Source: UBA8389 sp964472175
GTDB lineage: Bacteria > Bacteroidota > Bacteroidia > Bacteroidales > UBA1402
DNA: 12,470 bases
Direction: 5' to 3'
Assembly: GCA_964472175.1 (NCBI GenBank)
Contig: CAYYJF010000052.1
Coordinates: forward strand, 1 to 12,470
Within the stretch, counting starts at the first letter, position 1; every line of letters begins with the position of its first letter. The notes under the pieces are model-generated. The model made no database searches. It was not told where the DNA came from and saw only the letters and a list, made by a program, of their open reading frames with translations. A program made the position numbers and the translations under genes. This document shows positions 6,045-12,470 of this stretch, piece by piece.

Positions 6045-7367
6045 CTATTTGATGCCGTGCATCCAGGTTTTGACTTTTTTCGAGAGGATCCACATGAAAA
6101 GAGCAAACACAATAGACAAACCGGCAGGCAGTGAAAACAAAGAAGTGAGTGGCCAGGTTTCATACAAACTGGCCAATTGACCGGCTAACAGGTTGCCAAA
6201 GAAACTTGACATCAACCACACCCCCATGAGCATGGACATGTATTTAGCCGGTGCCAGCTTGGTGACCATGGAAAGTCCGATGGGCGACAAGCACAATTCG
6301 CCAGTGGTGCAAAAGAAATACAACATCACCAACCACAGCATGCTGACAGGGCCTGTTTTTAAGTACACACTGGCACCAACAGCCACGATGGCAAAGGCAA
6401 TGCCCTGAAGTAGCAGTCCCCAACCGAATTTAACAGGGATGGAAGGCTCTTTTTTTCCGAGTTTGCGCCACATGGTTGAAAACATAGGAGCCAAAAGGAG
6501 GATAAAAACAGGGTTGATGGCCTGGAAAAAAGACGAACGAATTTGGAAACTGGCGAGGCCGAAGAAGTTGATGACAGGCAGCCTGGTTGCTTCGTCCGCA
6601 AAAAAGGTCAAGGAAGTGCCGGCTTGTTCAAAAAAGGCGAAGAAAAAGACGGCAAAGAAAGTGAACGTGAAAATGGCTTTGATTTTGTCCTTTTCCTGCT
6701 TGGTGAGGGGTGCATTGGATGGCGCATTTGCATCTGAATCCAGCATTTTTCCAACGGGTTTCAGTCCGATGTCTCCAAGGAACCTTTTCTGAAACACCAA
6801 ATAGCAAATCAATCCGAAAATCATGCCGCCTCCGGCAGCCATGAATCCATATTTCCAAGCAATCGCCTGACCCAGGTAACCGCAAACAAAAGGTGCAATA
6901 AATGCACCCAGATTGATGCCCATATAAAAAATGGTAAAGGCCCTGTCGCGTCTTTCATCGTTTGGCGCATAGAGTTCACCCACGATAGAGGAAATATTGG
7001 GTTTAAAAAACCCATTTCCAATGATGATCAGCGTCAATCCCACGATCAAAGAAAGGAGGGGTGGTATGATCTCGTATGAAGCCAAGGCAAATTGCCCTAG
7101 AATCATAATTGATGCGCCAATCACAATAGAATGTCGCTTTCCTATGTATTTGTCAGCCAGAAAGCCGCCAATCAAAGGGGTTAGATAGACCAATGCCGTA
7201 AACCAGCCATACACTTGTGAGGAAACTGATTTGCCAAATCCGATGACACTGCTCGTCATAAACAATGCCAAAATAGCCCGCATACCATAGTAGTTGAAAC
7301 GTTCCCACATTTCTACGGTAAACAGCAAATAAAGACCCTTGGGGTGTTTTTCAGTGATCGTGCCCAT
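6045..7367 (-). CDS. POT/PTR2-family proton-coupled di-/tripeptide transporter
   Basis: This 440-aa major-facilitator inner-membrane protein imports short peptides with protons. The diagnostic motif ExxERFxYYG is intact (E19, E22, R23, F24, Y26, Y27, G28). Further hallmarks are GNGFFKPNISSIVG in the fourth/fifth helix region, FYMGINLGAFIAPFVCGYLG (PTR2 signature), INPVFILLLAP and TTGELCLSPIGLSMVTKLAP in the C-terminal half. It has about 12 hydrophobic segments and is slightly short for bacterial POT proteins (about 450-500 aa), without an obvious missing element. The start at 7367 (MGTITEKHPKGLYLLF) fits family N-termini and lies about 36 nt downstream of a good promoter. It is divergent to the beta-barrel gene. 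Exact peptide preference cannot be read from the sequence. Confidence 0.95.
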   Translation of the reverse strand: MGTITEKHPKGLYLLFTVEMWERFNYYGMRAILALFMTSSVIGFGKSVSSQVYGWFTALVYLTPLIGGFLADKYIGKRHSIVIGASIMILGQFALASYEIIPPLLSLIVGLTLIIIGNGFFKPNISSIVGELYAPNDERRDRAFTIFYMGINLGAFIAPFVCGYLGQAIAWKYGFMAAGGGMIFGLICYLVFQKRFLGDIGLKPVGKMLDSDANAPSNAPLTKQEKDKIKAIFTFTFFAVFFFAFFEQAGTSLTFFADEATRLPVINFFGLASFQIRSSFFQAINPVFILLLAPMFSTMWRKLGKKEPSIPVKFGWGLLLQGIAFAIVAVGASVYLKTGPVSMLWLVMLYFFCTTGELCLSPIGLSMVTKLAPAKYMSMLMGVWLMSSFFGNLLAGQLASLYETWPLTSLFSLPAGLSIVFALFMWILSKKVKTWMHGIK

Positions 7368-7407
7368 TTGAATGATTTATAGTTGGATGACTCCTTATCT
7401 TGGGCGG

Positions 7408-7438
7408 TAAAAGTAAAATATTATCTTCAAGTTTACAA
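7408..7438 (-). promoter_or_regulatory. Promoter for the peptide transporter
   Basis: On the minus strand, TTG (7438-7436), a 20-nt spacer and TACTTTTA (7415-7408) match the Bacteroidota consensus except for the last base of the -7 box (A for G). Transcription would start near 7403. The promoter is divergent to that of the beta-barrel gene, with the two -33 boxes about 25 bp apart. Confidence 0.55.
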
Positions 7439-7462
7439 GAATCACCCTTTAACCAAAATTAA

Positions 7463-7493
7463 TTGGTAGGTTTTCTTTTTTACTTTACTTTTG
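7463..7493 (+). promoter_or_regulatory. Promoter for the outer-membrane beta-barrel gene
   Basis: TTG (7463-7465), a 20-nt spacer and TACTTTTG (7486-7493) match the consensus exactly. Transcription near 7498 gives a leader of about 37 nt. The box rules out the in-frame TTG at 7463 as a start, because that codon is the -33 element itself, and supports the ATG at 7535. Confidence 0.7.
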
Positions 7494-7534
7494 CCGAACA
7501 TCCATTCACAAACCACCAAACATTGAAAACACCG

Positions 7535-8200
7535 ATGAAAAAAATCGCAATATGCCTTTCTTTCCTGTTGACCATCTTTTCCACCGTTCAAGCACAATGG
7601 CAATTGGGTGTGAGAGGCGGCGTTCAATCCTCCTTTTTTTATACGGAATCCAATGTCATGAATCAGCAAAATCCTGGTATTGGATATGAGCTTGGTGTTT
7701 TTGGTCAATACAAAATGGGTGCATTTGCCTTTCAGCCGGGATTGCGCTTCTCCAACCGTACCCTTTGCATAGAAGATGCCAATGATAAATTTTACCTGAG
7801 TCGCTATGCCAATTTGGATGCACAGCACCCCCGTTTGCAATTTTCATCCAATTTTATTGAACTGCCCCTGAGCATGTTGCTCAAAATCAAAATGAAAGAA
7901 ACGAAACTTTTGTTTGAAGCCGGACCTCAGTTCGCCTTTAGACTGAGTGGCGCATTCAATGGTGATGCCGATGCTTTTCGTGCTTATGACGATGCCATGC
8001 CGTTTCGGAAATTTGATGTCGGACTTGGTTTGGGCACAGGTCTTGAATTCAACAAGGTGGTGGTCGGGTTGCGCTGGGACTGGTACTTAAACCGAATGGG
8101 AAAGCAGATTGTCAATGATATAAGCAATACAGGTGAAGGCAATGTCTTTCATCAAATGAAATACAACAACCTTCAATTGACCGTTGGATATTTGTTCTAA
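7535..8200 (+). CDS. Outer-membrane beta-barrel protein (PorT/OMP_b-brl-like)
   Basis: This 221-aa protein has a clear Sec signal peptide, MKKIAICLSFLLTIFSTVQA, probably cleaved before QWQLGVRGG. The remainder alternates short amphipathic strands: WQLGVRGGVQSSFFY, IGYELGVFGQYKM, FAFQPGLRFS, SNFIELPLSMLLKIKM, TKLLFEAGPQFAFRLSG, KFDVGLGLGTGLEF, KVVVGLRWDWYL and a last strand NNLQLTVGYLF ending in Phe, as outer-membrane barrels do. FIELPLSMLLKIK plus a GPQFAFRLSG-like strand is the usual pattern of the Bacteroidota 'outer membrane beta-barrel / PorT family' group, probably an eight-stranded barrel. Its ligand or role is unknown. The start is fixed by the promoter and signal peptide. Its stop codon interlocks with that of the convergent phosphatase gene. 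Confidence 0.85.
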   Translation: MKKIAICLSFLLTIFSTVQAQWQLGVRGGVQSSFFYTESNVMNQQNPGIGYELGVFGQYKMGAFAFQPGLRFSNRTLCIEDANDKFYLSRYANLDAQHPRLQFSSNFIELPLSMLLKIKMKETKLLFEAGPQFAFRLSGAFNGDADAFRAYDDAMPFRKFDVGLGLGTGLEFNKVVVGLRWDWYLNRMGKQIVNDISNTGEGNVFHQMKYNNLQLTVGYLF

Positions 8201-8868
8201 CGTATTTTCAGAAAGTTCAGCAAATCCATCGGTTTGTCGATGGTGTAATCGGCCCCATGCTCCAACAATTCATTTCTGGAGCGAAAACCCCAGGTCACCC
8301 CAATGGCCGTCATTCCTGCGTTTTTTGCCGTATGCATGTCAATACTCGAATCTCCAACGAACAAGACTGAATCCGGCTGTACCTGTAATTTTGTGCAAAT
8401 GTTCAGTGCTTCTGTCGGATCCGGTTTTCTGAGCCCACCCTCACTGGTTCCAATAATGTATTGAAAAGACCATTTTCCCAACAGTTTTTCTCCAATTTTT
8501 TGCGTGAAAAGATCCGATTTGTTCGACAAAATAGACTTGGAGATGTTGACGGTTTCCAGATGATCCAACAAGTTTGGAATGCCCTCATATAAAACCGTTT
8601 TCTCCAGTAAGTTTTTATTGTATTCTACCACCAAAGCCTCATACAACTGTGAAATTTGCAGTTCGGTTTGGGCTGATTTTGGCAAAGCATCCTTCACCAG
8701 ATTTTTCATACCCCGTCCAATGAACAAACGATAAGCGTCGTAGGGATGCGGTGAAAACCCATTTGCAACCAGTGCCCGATTCATTGCATCTGCAATATCA
8801 TGCAGCGAATCAATCAATGTCCCATCCAGGTCAAAAATAATGGTCGAAGAAAGTGTAAATGCGTTCAT
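8197..8868 (-). CDS. HAD-superfamily hydrolase, phosphoglycolate phosphatase-like
   Basis: This 223-aa cytoplasmic phosphatase has all four HAD motifs: DLDGT (nucleophile D13, acid/base D15), SNKS (S115), the RKPDP lysine (K148), and GDSSID (D173, D177) for Mg2+. The cap between motifs I and II is alpha-helical (C1 type; about residues 21-90), as in Gph/beta-phosphoglucomutase-like enzymes. The sequence IGRGMKNLVKDAL in the cap and GTSEGGLRKPDP around motif III resemble phosphoglycolate phosphatases, but the substrate cannot be settled from sequence. The start at 8868 (MNAFTLSSTIIFDLDGT) was preferred to the in-frame ATG at 8907 because a -7 box lies between them and the shorter N-terminus is normal. 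The gene ends 4 nt inside the convergent beta-barrel gene (stop codons overlap at 8197-8200). Confidence 0.88.
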   Translation of the reverse strand: MNAFTLSSTIIFDLDGTLIDSLHDIADAMNRALVANGFSPHPYDAYRLFIGRGMKNLVKDALPKSAQTELQISQLYEALVVEYNKNLLEKTVLYEGIPNLLDHLETVNISKSILSNKSDLFTQKIGEKLLGKWSFQYIIGTSEGGLRKPDPTEALNICTKLQVQPDSVLFVGDSSIDMHTAKNAGMTAIGVTWGFRSRNELLEHGADYTIDKPMDLLNFLKIR

Positions 8869-8872
8869 GCAA

Positions 8873-8880
8873 CAAAGGTA
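8873..8880 (-). promoter_or_regulatory. -7 box of the HAD phosphatase gene (possibly leaderless transcript)
   Basis: On the minus strand TACCTTTG (8880-8873) matches TAnnTTTG and ends only 4 nt before the ATG at 8868, so transcription would begin at or next to the start codon. The -33 position (about 8903-8901) reads TTA, not TTG. It is back-to-back with, and partly overlapped by, the nfnAB promoter. Confidence 0.5.
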
Positions 8881-8891
8881 ATCGATTTGGT

Positions 8892-8922
8892 TTGGTCGAA
8901 TAAGCATTTTAAAGTAAATTTG
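8892..8922 (+). promoter_or_regulatory. Promoter of the nfnA-nfnB operon
   Basis: TTG (8892-8894), a 20-nt spacer and TAAATTTG (8915-8922) match the consensus exactly. Transcription near 8927 leaves a leader of about 49 nt before the nfnA ATG at 8976. The -33 box lies within the region that would serve as the upstream part of the divergent phosphatase promoter. Confidence 0.7.
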
Positions 8923-8975
8923 CAGCTGTTTTTAAACAACGCAGGCTCCAAAAAAACTATTATAAGTCATTTAAA

Positions 8976-9767
8976 ATGAACAAAATTCTACGTAAAACCG
9001 AATATTCTGATTTGGTTGTCCGCTTCGACATCGAAGCGCCTAAAATAGCCAAAGCCAGAAAAGCAGGTCATTTTGTCATCGTTCGTGTTTGTGAAAAAGG
9101 AGAACGGGTACCATTAACGATAGCCGCATCTGATGTTGAGAAGGGAACCATCACACTTGTGGTGCAACGCGTAGGAAATTCCTCCAAAAAACTCTGTGCA
9201 TTAAACGAAGGCGACTATATTGAGGATGTTGTCGGGCCACTTGGAAAGGCCACACACATTGAAAACTTCGGAACGGTGGTTTGTGCAGGCGGCGGCGTAG
9301 GTGTTGCCCCTTTGCTTCCCATCGTACAAGCCATGAAGCAAGCCGGAAACAGGGTGATCACCGTATTGGCAGCCAGATCGAAAGATTTAATTATTCTGGA
9401 AGATGAAATGCGGGCTTCCTCCGATGAAGTCATCATCATGACCGATGACGGATCCTACGGCAAACAAGGATTGGTCACCAATGGCGTTGAAGACATTATT
9501 TTGCGAGAAAAGGTAGATTTGTGTGTCACCATCGGGCCGGCCATCATGATGAAATTTGTATCCTTATTAACCAAAAAATATGCCGTGCCAACCATGGCTT
9601 CTTTGAACACCATCATGGTGGACGGAACCGGAATGTGCGGCGCCTGTCGCGTAAGCGTGGGGGGCAAAACCAAATTTGTCTGTGTTGATGGACCCGAATT
9701 TGATGCCCACGAGGTGGATTTTGACGAGATGATTCAACGCCTGAGGGCATATAAGGATGTAGAATAA
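8976..9767 (+). CDS. nfnA: NfnA-type ferredoxin/NAD(H)-binding flavoprotein subunit (NADH-dependent reduced ferredoxin:NADP+ oxidoreductase small subunit)
   Basis: This 263-aa protein belongs to the dihydroorotate dehydrogenase electron-transfer / SudB / NfnA family. The FAD-binding barrel motif RVPLTIA is at 44-50, VVGPLG at 85-90, and the NAD-binding glycine-rich stretch AGGGVGVAPLLPIV at 104-117. The C-terminal [2Fe-2S] site shows C221, C224 and C236 in GMCGACRVSVGG...KFVCVDGPEFD; a nearby aspartate (D216, VDGTG) is a candidate fourth ligand, since NfnA is reported to use three Cys and one Asp. It is followed by nfnB with a one-base overlap (TAATG), so the two are translationally coupled. 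In known NfnAB, this subunit oxidises NADH and cooperates with NfnB in flavin-based electron bifurcation between NAD(H), NADP(H) and ferredoxin. Database names such as DHOD electron-transfer subunit are possible, but no pyrD is adjacent. Confidence 0.9.
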   Translation: MNKILRKTEYSDLVVRFDIEAPKIAKARKAGHFVIVRVCEKGERVPLTIAASDVEKGTITLVVQRVGNSSKKLCALNEGDYIEDVVGPLGKATHIENFGTVVCAGGGVGVAPLLPIVQAMKQAGNRVITVLAARSKDLIILEDEMRASSDEVIIMTDDGSYGKQGLVTNGVEDIILREKVDLCVTIGPAIMMKFVSLLTKKYAVPTMASLNTIMVDGTGMCGACRVSVGGKTKFVCVDGPEFDAHEVDFDEMIQRLRAYKDVE

Positions 9768-11385
9768 TGGAAAAGATGACACGAGAAGAATATAGAAAAG
9801 AAGCCTGGCGTGAGGATTTGAGAAAAAGCATGAAGGCCAAAGAACGTACAGACATTCAACGCGTTCACATGAATGAATTGGATCCCGTTGTACGAAGCAG
9901 AAACAATGAGGAAGTCAATTTGGGTCTGAACAAAGATCAAGCCATGTTGGAAGCCAAAAGGTGTGTTGACTGTGCCAATCCAACGTGTATTCAAGGTTGC
10001 CCTGTGAATATTGACATTCCGGGTTTTATTAAAAATATTGAACGCGGCATGTTTCTGGAAGCCGCCAAGGTCTTGAAGCAAACTTCTGCACTACCTGCGG
10101 TTTGCGGTCGCGTTTGTCCACAAGAAAAACAATGCGAAGAGCAATGCTTTTACATTCAGAAATTGGGAAAAGAAGCTGTTGCCATCGGTCATTTGGAAAG
10201 GTTTGCTGCCGATTACGAAAGAGAAAGCGGTCAAATTTCTGTACCTCAAGTTGCTCCTTCCAATGGACGTAAAGTGGCTGTGGTCGGATCTGGTCCTGCC
10301 GGTTTGGCCTTCGCCGGAGACATGGCAAAATACGGCTATCAAGTCACCGTTTTTGAAGCATTGCACGAAATAGGTGGTGTGTTGAAATATGGTATTCCCG
10401 AATTTCGTTTGCCCAATCACATCGTCGATGTCGAAATTGACATCCTCCAAAAAATGGGTGTTGAATTTGTAAAGGATTGTGTCATTGGACGTACCATTTC
10501 ATTTGACGATTTGAAATCAGAAGGATTTGAAGCTGTTTTCATTGGCAGTGGTGCTGGATTGCCCAATTTTATGAACATTCCGGGCGAAAATCTCATCAAT
10601 GTCTTGTCATCAAACGNNNNNNNNNNNNNNNNNNNNNNNNNNNNNNNNNNNNNNNNNNNNNNNNNNNNNNNNNNNNNNNNNNNNNNNNNNNNNNNNNNNN
10701 NNNNNNNNNNNNNNNNCCCAATTTTATGAACATTCCGGGCGAAAATCTCATCAATGTCTTGTCATCAAACGAATACCTCACACGCGTGAATTTGATGGAT
10801 GCTGCCAATCCGGAAACCGACACCCCTGTGCCTTTCGGAAAAAATGTGGTGGTTGTTGGTGGTGGAAACACCGCGATGGACTCTGTCAGAACAGCCAAAA
10901 GGCTGGGTGCAGAGCGCGCCATCATTGTGTATAGAAGATCTGAAGAAGAAATGCCTGCACGTTTGGAAGAAGTCAAACATGCCAAAGAAGAAGGCGTTGA
11001 ATTTTTGACACTCCACAACCCCATTGAATATCTTGGCGACGAAAAAGGCCGCGTGAAACAAGTTAAATTGCAAAAAATGGAATTGGGTGAACCCGATGCA
11101 TCGGGTAGAAGAAAGCCTGTGTCCATTCCCGGTGCAGTTGAGTTGGTCGATGTCGATGTCGTCGTTGTGAGCATCGGCGTTTCTCCCAATCCGCTAATAC
11201 CCAGTTCAATAGATGGTCTTGATGTGAGTAGATGGGGTACCATCAACGTCAATGAAGACATGCAAACCACCATCCCGACATTGTTTGCTGGTGGCGATAT
11301 CGTCCGTGGAGGTGCTACTGTAATTTTGGCCATGGGTGATGGCAGAAAAGCCGCATTGGCCATGCACAATTATTTAAACAAATGA
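9767..11385 (+). CDS. nfnB: NfnB-type NADPH-binding iron-sulfur flavoprotein (annotated in databases also as homotetrameric glutamate synthase GltA); split by a spurious assembly gap
   Basis: The N-terminal ferredoxin-like domain holds eight cysteines for [4Fe-4S] clusters: C66, C69, C74, C78 (CVDCANPTCIQGCP) and C113, C117, C123, C127 (CGRVCPQEKQCEEQC). Then come the FAD dinucleotide fold GSGPAG (174-179), GGVLKYGIPEFRLP (203-216), the NADPH fold VVGGGNTAMD (311-320) with YRRS (337-340), and the closing FAGGDIVRGGATVILAMGDG. The 100 N at 10617-10716 are flanked by the same 55 bp on both sides. Removing the N run and one copy gives 1464 nt, exactly 488 codons or 487 aa, with an unbroken frame and a normal family length. 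So this is one intact gene, not two fragments. With nfnA and no gltB large subunit nearby, an NfnAB transhydrogenase is more likely than glutamate synthase. The next gene overlaps its end (ATGA). Confidence 0.92.
10562..10771 (+). repeat. Exact 55-bp duplication flanking the N run (assembly artefact)
   Basis: Bases 10562-10616 and 10717-10771 are identical over all 55 positions (both run from CCCAATTTTATGAACATTCC to TTGTCATCAAACG). The match ends exactly at the N run on the left side and starts exactly at it on the right, as expected when two contigs overlapping by one assembly k-mer (55 is a common k value) are scaffolded without being merged. It is not a biological repeat. Confidence 0.93.
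10617..10716 (+). other. Assembly gap (100 N), probably of zero or negative true length
   Basis: This is a placeholder run of exactly 100 N. The identical 55-bp ends on both sides show that the contigs overlap here, so nothing is missing: base 10616 should join directly to 10772. Confidence 0.92.
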
Positions 11386-12050
11386 AGTATTTCCTGATTT
11401 TGCTGTTTTCTGCAGTCTCTCTTCTTTCCACTGCCCAATTCTCATTGGGCGGTGTGGATGATTACATCAAAAAAAGAGCGGAGGAAGCAGAACAACAGCG
11501 CATTCAGGACAGCATCCGTTTGGCAGATCTCGAAGCCCAACGTTGGAAAGAAAACGATGTGCGTTATCGAATCCAATGGGTCAACATGGTTTCATACAGG
11601 CAAACCGTGGGCTTGATTCAAAACTCTTACAATTTATCCTATTATGGGTATTTGACGTCCAAAGACGCATGGACTTACCCCATCAGTTTGCGTTTGATCG
11701 GATCTGAATCATTCAACGAACAAAACCTAAGTACCGGCGTCAAAGACTGGTCACAGTGGGTGACGGAACTGGGTATGTCCGGATTTCGAAAATTGCACAA
11801 GGAGCAATATCTATCTCTTGGATTGCATCTTCCATTGGGTTTTGAGCGCTATCGCACACTCAATGAAACGACTGCAACCAAAAAACATTGGCATGGATTG
11901 ATCGGACTTCGTGTGGAAGAAAGACTCATGTATATTTCTGATCGAAAAACTGGTCTGATGATGAGTGCCGGTTTTTATCAATTGCTGCTCAATTCCAAAC
12001 GGTATCATTTCGATGCCGGCTTTTCACTCGAAGTAGGGATCAAATTCTAA
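11382..12050 (+). CDS. Uncharacterised secreted, probable outer-membrane protein coupled to nfnB
   Basis: I do not recognise a named family. The 222-aa product begins with a signal peptide, MKYFLILLFSAVSLLSTAQ, followed by a charged, probably helical or coiled-coil stretch (about 26-58, rich in E, R, Q, K; KKRAEEAEQQRIQDSIRLAD). The rest alternates polar and hydrophobic residues like beta-barrel strands: YRIQWVNMVSYR, YPISLRLIG, WSQWVTELGMSGF, YLSLGLHLPLGFERY, WHGLIGLRVEERLMYI, GLMMSAGFYQLLL and a terminal strand YHFDAGFSLEVGIKF ending in Phe. It has no cysteines suggesting a cofactor and no lipobox. Its ATG overlaps the nfnB stop (ATGA), so it is probably translated from the nfnAB message. 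Why a redox operon should carry an envelope protein is unclear. An outer-membrane barrel with a periplasmic N-terminal helix is the best description. Confidence 0.75.
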   Translation: MKYFLILLFSAVSLLSTAQFSLGGVDDYIKKRAEEAEQQRIQDSIRLADLEAQRWKENDVRYRIQWVNMVSYRQTVGLIQNSYNLSYYGYLTSKDAWTYPISLRLIGSESFNEQNLSTGVKDWSQWVTELGMSGFRKLHKEQYLSLGLHLPLGFERYRTLNETTATKKHWHGLIGLRVEERLMYISDRKTGLMMSAGFYQLLLNSKRYHFDAGFSLEVGIKF

Positions 12051-12117
12051 TTTATACCATTTGCATCACCGCTTTTTATGGTTTGCATTGTTTGGTAAAT
12101 CACATCCAAACATCTGA

Positions 12118-12141
12118 TTGTATATTTGTATTGATATACAA
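12118..12141 (+). promoter_or_regulatory. -7 box with overlapping perfect 8+8 bp palindrome (candidate operator)
   Basis: TATATTTG at 12121-12128 matches the -7 consensus; no TTG is present at the usual 19-20 nt upstream. TTGTATAT (12118-12125) and ATATACAA (12134-12141) form a perfect inverted repeat with an 8-nt spacer that covers the -7 box and the predicted start site (about 12133). A dimeric regulator bound here would block transcription of the gene at 12166. The rest of the 115-nt intergenic stretch shows no clear hairpin. Confidence 0.4.
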
Positions 12142-12165
12142 AATTCATCAGTAACAGTCTATTTT

Positions 12166-12470
12166 ATGAAACAAGGTTTAAGGTACGTCCTTTCCCTGCT
12201 TGTGCTTTCGATGGCGTTGGTGTCGTATGCTCAGAAATACACCAAAGGGGCTTATGCGGAGTTTACGAAGACTTCGTTTATCAACAAAAAAATTTCCTTT
12301 CAGCTTTCCGGTGAAAAATTGGTTTCGTATGGTTTTGTGTACAATACGGAAGACAGCACTCAAACCATTCATGTCAAACTATTTAATCCGGATTATGCCA
12401 TTTTCAAGGAAATGTCCTACGTGGTGCCCGATTCAATCATGATCAACATGCACGAAGGTGGCATCAAGGT
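12166..12470 (+). CDS. Unrecognised secreted protein (partial, C-terminus off the right edge)
   Basis: The frame from the ATG at 12166 stays open for 101 codons to the window end. It begins with a signal peptide, MKQGLRYVLSLLVLSMALVS, with cleavage likely around YAQ (residues 21-23). The mature part, YTKGAYAEFTKTSFINKKIS followed by FQLSGEKLVSYGFVYNTEDS, is beta-rich and soluble-looking, with no lipobox, no cysteine and no domain that I recognise. It therefore acts in the periplasm or outside the cell. Promoter elements and a palindrome lie 25-48 nt upstream. Function unknown. Confidence 0.7.
   Translation, partial: MKQGLRYVLSLLVLSMALVSYAQKYTKGAYAEFTKTSFINKKISFQLSGEKLVSYGFVYNTEDSTQTIHVKLFNPDYAIFKEMSYVVPDSIMINMHEGGIK

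Noticed and set aside
8869..8907. Longer phosphatase start at 8907 (MLIRPNQIDYLCC)
   Set aside because: The extra residues do not fit HAD N-termini, and the segment contains the gene's -7 box; the ATG at 8868 sits right before the HAD motif I strand.
10596..11369. Long minus-strand reading frame opposite nfnB
   Set aside because: It spans the N run, has a low-complexity Ser/Thr/Pro-rich translation typical of an antisense shadow, and no promoter or family features.
10726..11385. Separate small oxidoreductase gene beginning MNIPGENLINV
   Set aside because: It is the second half of nfnB, whose apparent start lies in the artefactual 55-bp duplication.
12060..12088. Direct repeats TTTGCAT (12060-12066 and 12082-12088), 22 bp apart
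   Set aside because: Seven AT-rich bases repeated twice in an intergenic stretch are likely by chance; noted only because the spacing equals about two helical turns.

Overview
The window looks like a chromosomal segment of a Bacteroidota (Bacteroidetes) genome, probably a metagenome-derived scaffold. Three things point to this phylum. Repeated promoters match its sigma factor signature (a TTG at about -33, then a 19-20 nt spacer, then TAnnTTTG at about -7). The genes lack clear Shine-Dalgarno sequences. The gene families are typical, including outer-membrane beta-barrels ending in Phe and the HGIHSPF methyltransferase family. Two runs of exactly 100 N mark assembly joins: the first (2782-2881) hides the middle of ktrA, and the second (10617-10716) is spurious because the same 55 bp lies on both sides of it.

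Layout. At 1-583 (minus) is the start of a degenerate SAM-methyltransferase-like protein, running off the left edge. Divergent to it is an operon-like run at 718-4538: a KtrB/TrkH potassium channel subunit with an extended N-terminal membrane domain, the KtrA regulatory subunit (gapped), and an AGCS-family sodium:alanine/glycine symporter, with spacings of 10 and 1 nt. A P-loop ATPase of the archaeal-ATPase/STAND type (4668-5807) follows with its own promoter and looks like an accessory insertion. A hairpin terminator and a minus-strand tRNA-Leu(CAA) come next, then a POT-family peptide transporter on the minus strand (6045-7367).

Divergent to the transporter is an outer-membrane beta-barrel protein (7535-8200). 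Its stop codon interlocks with that of a convergent HAD phosphatase resembling phosphoglycolate phosphatase (8197-8868). The phosphatase promoter lies back-to-back with the promoter of an nfnA-nfnB pair (8976-11385), which encodes a predicted NADH-dependent reduced ferredoxin:NADP+ oxidoreductase. An uncharacterised secreted, probably outer-membrane protein (11382-12050) overlaps nfnB by ATGA. The right edge holds the first 101 codons of an unrecognised secreted protein, preceded by a perfect 8+8 bp palindrome over its -7 box.

Functionally the window combines ion and nutrient uptake (K+ uptake, Na+-coupled amino acid import, H+-coupled peptide import), redox balancing (NfnAB) and envelope proteins. 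I see no CRISPR array, transposase, phage module or biosynthetic cluster. The most interesting points are the voltage-sensor-like N-terminus of KtrB, the methyltransferase that has lost its SAM-binding motif, the unknown envelope gene coupled to nfnAB, and the artefactual gap that splits nfnB.
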